Origin: Rachycentron canadum
Taxonomy: Eukaryota > Chordata > Actinopteri > Carangiformes > Rachycentridae
NCBI GenBank assembly: GCA_038496675.1
Contig: CM076652.1
Coordinates: 5,968,877 to 6,032,876, forward strand
Direction of reading: 5' to 3'
Length of the DNA: 64,000 bases
Each line of letters opens with the position of its first letter. Within the stretch, counting starts at the first letter, position 1. The notes under the pieces are model-generated. The model saw only the letters and a list, made by a program, of their open reading frames with translations. It was not told the origin of the DNA and did not search any database. Positions 55,236-64,000 of the stretch are shown here, piece by piece. Made by a program: the position numbers and the translations under genes.

Positions 55236-56468
55236 TACAAACAAGAGGCAGCACATGAGGGACTAACTCAAATCAGAGATAATGTGCTGGTTGGTTTGGG
55301 AACAAGTAAAGTGAAAATCATTTGACATTTTGATATTTTATTACAATTGTTTCAACATTGTGTTTTAACATTATTTTAAATATTTTCTTTTTGAAATCTG
55401 AACATCTTTTTTTAAAATACATTTTTATACTAAATACATTATGATGATAATTGATCATGTGACCCGGACCTGTAAAGTTCTAACCCTAAGCCCGAAGAGG
55501 CCACAAGCAAAAATCACAGCAAAATCATCTCAGTGTGTGGTAGTTAAGTTTGATTTTCAAACCACAGTGTGTGTTCATGTTAATGAGCGAACATGTCACC
55601 CAGTGTAACAGTGTGGCTCCTTGATGTACGTTTAATGTTAAGCTTTGAATGCACAGAAGCCATTTGTTAGAAGGAGCAATTCATGATTAATTATGGTCCT
55701 TCTATCAAATTCGATGTATGTAAAATATATAGAATATCACCAGGATGATCCTTTAATCAAACATGAAGTGAGCAGAGAGATTCCAACATTTTTGTTTTGT
55801 ATTATATAATTAATCTGTTTTTATTAAAAGCAGCTTTTAGAAGTATTTAGTACACTAAAGTCTTCACGCTCAAATTAAAAGCAATTTGTGAAATTACTGT
55901 CACATCACCAGAGCGCTTGTTTTTCTTGCTATGTTGCAAGTGCTGTCAGCCATGCTTATGAAGAAGAAAATGCAATACAAGTTGGTTTTTGCATCCAGCA
56001 GAGTAACGTCTGCTTGTCGTTATTATAATGGTGTTCACCGTTGAGGCATAAAATTGTTTACAGACTGAGAAGACATGATATGATAGGGAGGTATGATTGC
56101 ACAAGAGTTTATTCAATGAAGACCTTAAGTGACAGTCACACAATCATTGTTGCTCAATCACTGATGTGAAGCTGTAGATCCTGCATTTGGACGTTTTTGG
56201 TTGAGAGTTTTAGACTTCCTGTTGAGCCGCAGCTGCATGACTACCTTCCCTGTGTTTCTCCTCCTCCCCTTTTCTCTAAATTATCTCTCTTTCCCTGCAT
56301 CTCTCTTCTGTTTTCAGACCTGCTTTCGCGTTAGCAGGTAAATGAGTTCTTAGTGAGTATTAACTAAGATCAGTGGTGTTATCTGATCAGAGCAGGTCAC
56401 ATGGAACAAAGACCTCTCCTTTACCTCTAGCCACCTGCACTGCCTACTACAAATGAGCTTGAAAGCCC

Positions 56469-56586
56469 TGTGTGTGTGTGTATCTGTGTGTGTTTGTGTG
56501 GATACGTGCGTGTGTATGTGTGTCTGCATTTGTGCATGTGACCGAATGTTCATGTAAGTATGTTTATCTATGCATCTATGCATAAC

Positions 56587-56659
<73 letters not shown>
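56469..56659. repeat. imperfect and pure (GT)n tracts
   Basis: A GT-rich stretch with TATC and TGCA interruptions (56469-56540), then a nearly pure GT tract of about 70 bp (56587-56659). Confidence 0.9.
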
Positions 56660-56661
<2 letters not shown>

Positions 56662-57164
56662 CTCCAGGGCCGAGGGGGTTGACAGATGCTCCTTCTCAGT
56701 GAACACAATGAATTACTTATAGGCCGTTAAGCCAAACACGACTGGCCTGGCCGCTGGTTTACCCAACACTGATAGGGCCATCTGCCGAGGTGACTCTGTC
56801 TTCTCCACTGCTCTTTACAGACACGTAACCAGACGCTTATCTGTCAGGGTGGGGCCCCACTGCTGATTAAAAACATCAGGACTTCTACAATTGTCTGTGT
56901 GGATTTGTTCAGGTGTGTACATGTGCTCCTGCTTGGGAGAAGAAAAAAAAAAAAAAAACAACAACAATGAGGGACTTGTGTGTGGGCTGGTGCTGGGTTA
57001 AGTTTAGGAGAAGGGCTGACAAAGATGGCAATGTTGGGTTGTATATAGGTTAGAAGATTTGAGTCTTGGACAATGGTCTGATGCCGAACATCACGGTCGA
57101 CAAAGGTTTGACAAGACTAAAAGTAAACAGCCGCACAAGCAGCTGTGACTCTGCACAGTGGGGC

Positions 57165-57255
57165 TTTGAGCAAGATGCTAACGTCAGCATGCTAACATGC
57201 TCGCAGGTTGGCTGTGATGTTCACCATGTTCACCATCTTAGATTAGCATGTTGCT
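57165..57255. repeat. GCTAACATGC-type dispersed repeat
   Basis: ATGCTAACGTCAGCATGCTA and ACATGCTCGCAGGTTGGCTG, then CATGTTCACCATCTTAGATT, typical of a repeat common in fish. Confidence 0.55.
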
Positions 57256-58544
57256 AACTTAGAAGAAACACATTTTATAGGGATTTTATTATTACTATTT
57301 GAAACTAGTACGAGGTGGCATTTGTATGTGTAATATCTAGGTTCTTACACTCTGATTTGGAAGATTATGGCCCACCTGTAAAGAGTTAATTAAGATCCTA
57401 TTTTAATTGAGGTTGGGTTTTTCAGTTTACATTTCCTGAAGGATTTCACGATTCTGAGTTTTGTACGTGTGTGGGTGATGATGTCTGTTTGTGTGTCTCG
57501 GAGCGTAGGTGCACAATACGTACCTGATGGTGTTCGTGTGTTTGTGAGCTTGATATTTGGAGTGGTTGCCATGCTTACAGGACCCTCTGTATAAACTGTG
57601 GAGACAGAATTATAGATTTGGAAGGTCTCTCTCTGAAATGATGTTTGGGCCTACTTCAGTCGAACTGCACTGTAAGTGCACTCTCTGCCATATTCACCTC
57701 TATGAATATATAGCAGTCTGTCAAATTGATCAAACTCCAAGTAGTCCTTTAGGAGTGTTTTCCCCCCTAAATTCAACCTGTCCAGTTTAGACATACTTGG
57801 ATTTTTCTTTTATTTGTATTTTAAATTTGGTGCTATTTACAGAAGCTGAATTCCGATCCAAAATGCGTTTGGCTTTAAAAATACAACCTCTTATATAATC
57901 TTGCTTTTTGGCGACTCTATGTTTTCATATGATAGCGTGGCTGCTTCAGTCGTCCCAATGAGCTCATAAAACCACCAAATAAAAGGCCCTTTCACTTGTG
58001 TTCAACATATATTGACCATTCATGTTTATTCAAGACAAAATCTGCTCATGTCTGCGAGCTTTTTGTTTTTTTCTGTGAGTAAAGCCATGAGGTGATGTTA
58101 GAAATGCAATAAGTAAAAGTGGAAGTTCTGCTTTCCTTTGGCTTTAAAGCAGAAGAGCTGCCATAACTTACAGCTCTACACTAAAACCACTGAATGACAG
58201 TTATGGGTTTATTTCATATTCCCTGTGCACGGCACTGTTTGGCAGAACAGAATGTAACAGCAGGTGAAGTAAAAAAAAACAAAAAACCCTGCATACTAAA
58301 CTGAAACAATATCAAATTTCCCCATGGGAGAGAATTTGTCTCTAATTTCACCCACATCACTTTTAGATTTCTTAGCCGAGTGTGTTGTAGATATTTGGTG
58401 CAATAATCACGTTGTGTGTGTTGACTTATTGGGACATTCTGTTACATCGAACCTTACAAGTGTTGTATAAGTCATTGTACAGTTGACATTTGTGTCTCTG
58501 CTTGTTTATAATGCACCCTATGATGAGTGAGAGGTGCAGCTGCT

Positions 58545-59365
58545 ACTGTCTACAAGGGAGCGGCATGCCATCACTTCTGTCATGTTCATGGATATGACTG
58601 TGTCCCGTTGATTGAGGCTCATCAAGCAGAAGTGTGAGCAGCATTTTTTTGGATATGTGCATTGTGGATAATCCTGGGATCTTTGAAATGGACAGGTGTG
58701 GGCTCAGAAAGTGTGCGTCCAGGGTGGTGGGGTTGGTCGCCATCTTTCCTGCACGCCTCAGGGTCCTGGAGGTGACCAGATCCCTGAGGGACGACAGATT
58801 TGAGCCAATCACCGCTTCAGCATCGTGCTGTAGTCTCTTGTCTGTGGCAGTGGCAGGAGTGGACCAGATGTTGTAAGAGCCGGTGAGGCTGGACTAAATC
58901 TAACACACTAATAGGGAAGTGCACAAACCTTAGGTAGGTTGTACTTCTTCTTGTGTGATGATGGGGAGTCACACAGGCTGATGGCAGCAGATTAGCTCTT
59001 CCTGAAGTCTACAGTAACCACCAGTTTCTCCAGGAGCACCAGGTCATCAGGAGGTCAATCCTCCACCTGTAGGCGAACATCCACACCAGAGATTAATCCA
59101 GTAAGGGTGGTTTCATCTGCAAACCTCATGAGTTTGACAGACTGATGGCTGGATGTGGAGCTGGTCGCGTACAGAGAGGAGAGCAGGGGACAGAGGACGC
59201 AGCCTTGGGGGGTGGATCCAGTGATGATGGTCTGGGATACAGAGACATGTTTCCCCAGCTTTAGGTGCTGCCTCCTCTTAGACACAAAGTCAGTGATCCA
59301 CATGCTGGTGGAGTCAGGCAAAGCTCCTGCATCGCTCTGTGTTTCCCTCAAGTTCCAACTTAACT
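58545..59365 (-). pseudogene. broken reverse transcriptase of a non-LTR retrotransposon
   Basis: Minus-strand frames read WITDFVSKRRQHLKLGKHVS, STPQGCVLCPLLSSLYA and MRFADETTLTGLISGVD (59055-59351). These are the RT 'SPQG-C-LSP' and catalytic 'FADD' motifs, with FADE here replacing the second aspartate. Further downstream VEDRPPDDLVLLEKLVVTVD and then, in another frame, GSNLSSLRDLVTSRTLRRAG KMA (58545-58812) follow the order of the C-terminal part of fish Rex1/L2-like ORF2 proteins. Frames are interrupted, and the 5' half and endonuclease are missing, so it is dead. Confidence 0.8.
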
Positions 59366-61544
59366 CTTGGTCTTTTTGACTAATGCGTAGAGACTAACCT
59401 TGGTGGTATGCTTTAAGTAAGAGGCACTGGGAGATGGATTCTGTCATCTTTGGGAAAGCCAGCCTGGGATTTTCCCCATGTTTCCAGTCACAGTTTCCTT
59501 AGTAAACCATTCACACCAAAAACTGGCAAACTCAACATGTGCAATAATTGACACACACACTGCTCCTGTCATCTTGAGAAGTACAGTAAACTTTACATCA
59601 TGTGCTAGAATCATGTGACAATATTTCTATTGCGATGATGATAAAAAAAAAAAATTAAAAAAAAGATACAGCTGTTGTTGTATCTCTGCAGAACATCACT
59701 CCTGCTCTGATGCACGTCTGAATTTTCTTTGGTTGAACCCAAGTTAAGTTAGGTGAAAGGTTAAGCTGCAAACTCATCATTACCCCAACCTTCACCTTTG
59801 CTCTTTCAGTGTCAAAATGTACTTCTCATGTCATCTTCAGACATCACATTAGCCTCGTGGTATATCTGAGTCCCATTTTATCTTGCTGTCAGAGTATAGC
59901 ACGTCGTATTCACTGCAAGCTGTCAGTGGTACAGTCAGCCTCATCAACCCCATTATTCACTGCCTTCACTGCCGCTGTCAAACTACAACAGTCTCATCTG
60001 AAAAGAGTTCGGGCCTGACCTAGATGTATGTGAAAGGGAGCACAGACACAGGTTACGTTAAAGTTCCCAAAAAGATTGAAAAAAAGAGAGAGAAACAAAC
60101 AAAAACCCTGCACAAATGTCTGTGTAAATGTGTGTGCGTTTGTGCAGACCCATTTCAAGAGCTACACACACAAAAAAATAATACACAAAACCCACTGAAA
60201 AAAAAACAAGCACTCGACAACACAATAGCATTTCCCACAATGGTTTCTGAGTCTGGGAAATTAGAAAGTACAATGATGCACACTGCACACAATGGACTTA
60301 CGAATTGCTCATTTGTGTCTGAAAATACACCTCTTTTCTAGCATTTCTGCCATCGCTCTGCCAGGGAGACAGATTATGCGTAGCCGTCATCTGCTGAGCG
60401 AGTAGGGTTCATATGAAATGTAACATAATTTTTCAATTTGTCTATTGGCTGCATATACTGTTGTAGTGCTGCTGCTTACAGCTGGACAGCAGCGAACAAC
60501 TTCACTCTATCCATACACATATACACATCTGCAGCCCTTATATTTACACACTAAGGATAATACAAGTCTTGTATTCCTTTATCAAGGAATAGTGAATCCA
60601 CACAAATATGGAAACATCTTGGGCACACTATGCTTGATTTTTTTCTGACATTTAATGTTTTTTTCTTCTATTCATCAGTCTAAATATATTAAATATTATA
60701 CTACATATTTACAGTATTACATTAGGTAGCTGATCCCCTGCTCTATCAGCACAATAAAGTGTTTAAAGGGAATATAAACCCTGCAATTTAAAGCACAGAA
60801 CACATCCAACATTCAATTATAAGATTAATATTAAAGGTGTGGAAGATATTCATTTTGATATTCATGGTTATCTCACACACAGGTTGATGGCTACATTCAT
60901 GAATTCATAATTGACCCTTGAGGCTGTGACACTCAGTGTGATGTAGGCTTAGATGTTAATGATACCTGATAAAGAGGAAGAATCATTTGTTGCTTTGTGG
61001 TCCTTTTTGTATGTTTCTGGGTGAGTGCTGTGCTGAGGAAAGACACCCAAAGGTGTCACTGCTAATAATAATAGTTATTTTCCACAAAATGCTAACATCT
61101 TGGCACATCATCACTGTCATATATAAATATATATTTGATGTGACAAGTACAGGCTCCTCTGTGGGATAAGTTCATTTAACCAGCACCGACCTCATGAAAC
61201 CTCCTTATTCAAAATCTCTGCACAAATACAAAAATATGTTGTGTTTAAGATGCTTTTTCCTTTCAGAATATATTTTTCCTTAATTCTAAAAAAAGATGTT
61301 TTTGATTTAATTATTTCCTGGCTCAGCTCCAAGAAGGTATTGTTGTCTCATTATATTAAACTTTACCCTTTGTTTCCCATAGTGGGTTTTCTTTCTCTTC
61401 TTTCTGTTCTGAACTACTGGGAAAGACAATTAAAAAATAAAAATAAAAAAAAAACATTAAAAGTGTGCAGATTATACATGTGTGTCAACAGGGCAGAATG
61501 ATAGCAAAACCACAGTGTAAAAACACTAAGTTACAGGTAAAACT

Positions 61545-61905
61545 CCTCCTTTTAAAATTCCACTTAGGTACATAAGTAGCATTAAAATGTAGTCATAGTA
61601 TTTAAAGTAAAAATATTCATTATGTACCATTAAGGCTGCTATAGTTATCATATACTGTGTCTAATTTGATTATTAATACTGAAGAAATTGAATAATTTTA
61701 ACACATCAACAATGCATCATATTTTATAAGATGGACATCTATAATCTTTATATGACAAGTAACTACTAATTATAGCTGTAAGATAAATGAAATGGAGTAA
61801 AAACACAAAATACCATATTTTCTTTTGTAATGTGCAAAGTAAATGGAAATAATCCACGTTGTAAGAGCAGCACTTACATGTACATGTACTTACATTCCAC
61901 CACAG
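61545..61905. repeat. AAGTA-type (hAT-like) dispersed repeat, fullest copy
   Basis: Ordered matches to the common fish element: TTTAAAGTAAAAATATTCAT, AATGCATCATATTTTATAA, GACAAGTAACTACTAATTAT, AGATAAATGAAATGGAGTAA and GTACTTACATTCCACCACAG. The superfamily is from general knowledge of fish repeats and was not checked by search. Confidence 0.6.
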
Positions 61906-62399
61906 CAACAGTATGTAGATTCAAATATATCATTTTAATGCAGAGCATGAAGAAAATGTCCAGACTGAGCTGCAGCCTGTTGCACATGCTGCAGAAGTTG
62001 GGACTGACCTGTTTGTCTTTGTCTCCATCTCCTCTTTTTCACTCATATTTACTACTGATCTTTTGCTGTATGTGTAAAAATGAAAAAAACAAAAAACAAA
62101 AACAGAAAAAAGAAAAAAGGAAATCATACATTTATTGTTTAGAATCAAAATTAAAAAAAAAAACAGCCTAAGAGGAAATAGCCTAACAAATGAACAAATT
62201 CACTGAGGAACAACAACACTTACATTAAAATCTTCTTCGCCACCGAGACTTAAACGTCTAAACGTCTTTTTTTCATCCCTCTATGTGGAGGAAATAATGC
62301 TGATAGGCTATAATTTCTCCTATAGTTCAAACGGAATGGGGAGAGGAAGGAGAGGGGGAGGAGAAGGGGTGAGGGTGGGGGGTGACGTCAGGTCCCCTC

Positions 62400-62601
62400 A
62401 GCCTGGCAGACCTCCTATTGGACCAGTGGAGGCTTTTTAAAAGAGCAGGCAGCAGCGCTCCGGAGGCTTGTTCTCCGCTCCAGACGCGCCGCAGCAGCAG
62501 CAGCAGCAGCGGCCGCGGCGGCGGCGGCGGCGGCCGCTCTCCAGCTCTCCGCCCGGCGCCGCGCGGCGGCACCAGCAGCGGAGACGGACCGACAGCAGCC
62601 A
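62400..62601 (+). promoter_or_regulatory. CpG-rich promoter and non-coding first exon of an unidentified gene
   Basis: A TATA-like CTTTTTAAAAG at about 62431-62441 precedes a strongly CpG-rich leader. The leader contains about six CAG repeats (62491-62510) followed by about seven CGG/GGC repeats bounded by two GCGGCCGC octamers (62509-62516, 62530-62537). It ends AGCCAG|GTGAGC, a consensus donor, so an exon from about 62462 to 62601 is likely. The gene runs off the right edge and I do not recognise it. Confidence 0.55.
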
Positions 62602-62722
62602 GGTGAGCCCCCGGAGACCCCCCAGAGGGTCGCATTTTAGGAAGGAAACAGAGCGAGGGGGAGTGGAGGAGAAGAAGAAGGGGGGTGCTGTAGGAAAGGA
62701 GTGCGAGTAAAAGATAGAAACC

Positions 62723-62755
<33 letters not shown>

Positions 62756-62865
62756 TGACAGGGATGAAATCAGCTCAGAATCAGACTTTGTGTTCAATTT
62801 AAAATAGAAAGAAATGGGACTCGTCGTTTCTTGTCTGACCATGTGTTTTCTTCCTCGTGGTTTAG

Positions 62866-62937
62866 ACGTGATGATGATGATGATGATGATGGGGACGCAG
62901 CACGCCCGGTGCCGACTGACCTGCCAGATATCAACAG
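62866..62937 (+). CDS. probable second exon of an unidentified gene, with seven tandem ATG codons
   Basis: Exon of 72 nt bounded by a pyrimidine-rich tract plus TTTAG acceptor (ending 62865) and the donor AACAG|GTACGT. ATG is repeated seven times at 62871-62891, and the frame stays open to the donor, reading M7 and then GTQHARCRLTCQIST. Either translation starts here, or this is leader sequence whose ATG run starts an upstream ORF. The alternative register gives an Asp run (RDDDDDDDGDAARP). No family recognised; whether it is coding is uncertain. Confidence 0.4.
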
Positions 62938-64000
62938 GTACGTGAAGCCTCCGAGTCTCCAGCTACAAACAGCCTCCTTAAAAAAGTGTCTGACCCCAGT
63001 GCAGCCTGGCAGCTCAGTGTCCACTGTCTGTATCGATCTCAAATCGACGGAGCCCCAATTAACAATAATGGCAACGTAATTAGATTGAACAAAAAAAAAA
63101 AAAGTTGTCCATGTGGCCTCCCCCACAGACAGAGCAGCGTGGTCCTTAACTCCCGGTGGATTACCAGCATTCTCCCGCCTCAGAGCCTGTCTGGGCTTCC
63201 TGGGGTCAAATGACAACAGCTCAATGTTGAAGCCCTCTGACTGAATCAATACGTGTTGTCTCCTGCAGGCTGCACACATGAAAGAAAAAGAAACAGAGGG
63301 AGAGAAGCTTAATTGGGCCTTTCTTTATCTTAAAAAAGTGTAAGGTGATAACTGCAGCAGTGAAAATGAAGTGCAGGTAAAAGAAAAGCAGCATCCTCTC
63401 CTCGAATAATTTCACTCTTACTTTTTCACTTCTCGTGCACAAGTCAGAGCAGCCTTGTGCTCGAAATGAATGTTTTTCTTCTTCTTCTTCTAAAAGCTTT
63501 TATGAGCGTGAAAAAAAGGCAGATGCGTGTTTAACAGAGGCAGAATAATGATTTCAGCACCAGGGCGGCGGACAGCTCCACACATCTGGCCAGATGCCCC
63601 CCAGCAAGGACATAAGAGGGAGAGGAAGCTGCAGCGTCTTTAAAAGACACCAGCTGAATCACAAACACACACACAGGCACACACAGACAGACACACACAC
63701 CTGCCTGGTCTTTTAAGGCAGACAGGTCTCTTAAATGTTTCCTTGTTTTGTTTAATCCCCTCAACGCTGGAGATGGTGTTTCAGTTTGGTATAAAATGAG
63801 TCGAAAAAGGCTCCAAAAAAATTATAACAAAAAAAAAAAAAAAGACCTAAACGAGACCAGTGATGACAGCATGAGAAGTGTGAAGGCCAAGATGTATCAT
63901 GCATACGATTAATTTTTGTCAAAGTCCCAAATTATTCTGGGTGAATTGCCTTGGGATGTGTCAGTGACAGGCAGGCTCCTTCTGGCAGGGTCTGAGGTGT
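62938..64000 (+). other. putative intron of the unidentified right-hand gene
   Basis: Follows the donor at 62938. It holds poly-A runs (63089-63102, 63829-63843), a CA-rich patch (63660-63700) and no further exon I can support before the window ends. Confidence 0.4.

Larger units (their letters stand above)
49170..62400. other. 13 kb gene-poor region between det1 and the right-hand gene
   Basis: No exon or protein similarity recognised on either strand. Contents: four GT/CA tracts (50510-50630, 53412-53460, 53742-53818, 56469-56659), a nuclear-receptor-site repeat (52310-52565), a SINE fragment (55128-55235), a GCTAACATGC-type repeat (57165-57255), a broken reverse transcriptase (58545-59365), an AAGTA-type repeat (61545-61905) and several poly-A runs. 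Stretches such as 51590-51770, 53190-53360 and 56700-56900 look unique and less AT-rich than their surroundings. Confidence 0.55.

Noticed and set aside
62327..62842. 171-codon minus-strand frame opposite the CpG-rich leader
   Set aside because: The GC-rich and repeat-driven open frame lacks conserved motifs, and the plus-strand promoter and splice signals explain the region better.
49170..64000. Search for mir-7, which lies between DET1 and AEN in human
   Set aside because: I read this region for the mature miR-7 sequence (TGGAAGACTAGTGATTTTGT) on both strands and did not see it; a near miss near 50290 (TTGGAAGACTGC) lacks the seed-flanking match.

Overview
The window is nuclear DNA of a ray-finned fish, most likely a percomorph. 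The evidence is split genes with GT/AG introns, many long (GT)n/(CA)n tracts, several dispersed repeats typical of spiny-rayed fish (tRNA-derived SINEs, non-LTR retrotransposon remnants, AAGTA-type and GTGGGGAC-type elements), one assembly gap (7756-8081), and proteins that align residue by residue with vertebrate ZCCHC14, MAP1LC3B and DET1. None of the prokaryote-style categories (operons, CRISPR, IS elements) apply.

Layout, left to right. (1) 1-24310, plus strand: the downstream thirteen coding exons of zcchc14, 1006 codons plus stop. The gene enters from beyond the left edge. All splice phases join without a break. The exons encode a proline-rich segment, a PX-like region, a Gln/Ser/His/Pro-rich disordered stretch, a SAM domain, a long Ser/Pro-rich region and one CCHC zinc knuckle just before the C-terminus. 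(2) 24311-26450: a short convergent intergenic spacer. (3) 26450 to about 34310, minus strand: complete map1lc3b, four coding exons, 126 aa, with a promoter carrying a perfect CRE. (4) 34367-40704: intergenic, with a small inverted-repeat element and other repeats. (5) 40705 to about 49150, minus strand: complete det1, one non-coding and eight coding exons, 551 aa. (6) about 49170-62400: a 13 kb stretch with no gene I can support, holding microsatellites, repeat copies and a broken reverse transcriptase. (7) 62400-64000, plus strand: a CpG-rich, TATA-like promoter, a first exon with CAG and CGG repeats, and a well-bounded 72-nt second exon containing seven consecutive ATG codons. The gene continues off the right edge and I cannot name it.

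The convergent zcchc14/map1lc3b pair matches the human 16q24.2 arrangement, whereas human DET1 lies on 15q26.1, so this block joins two human synteny groups. By family knowledge the three identified genes work in separate processes: ZCCHC14 recruits TENT4 nucleotidyltransferases to RNA, LC3B is the lipid-conjugated autophagosome protein, and DET1 is a substrate-receptor subunit of a CUL4-DDB1-COP1 ubiquitin ligase. I see no sign that they form a functional cluster.

The points most worth checking are: five CACGTG E-boxes in 1.05 kb of map1lc3b intron 1 plus the promoter CRE; a dispersed repeat carrying a perfect oestrogen-response palindrome fused to a perfect DR1 site; a 61-bp-arm palindrome in det1 intron 1; a (TC)n microsatellite serving as the polypyrimidine tract of a det1 exon; a possible intragenic TATA/MEF2 promoter in zcchc14; and the CAG/CGG-repeat leader of the unidentified right-hand gene. 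I did not find a convincing wholly new system.
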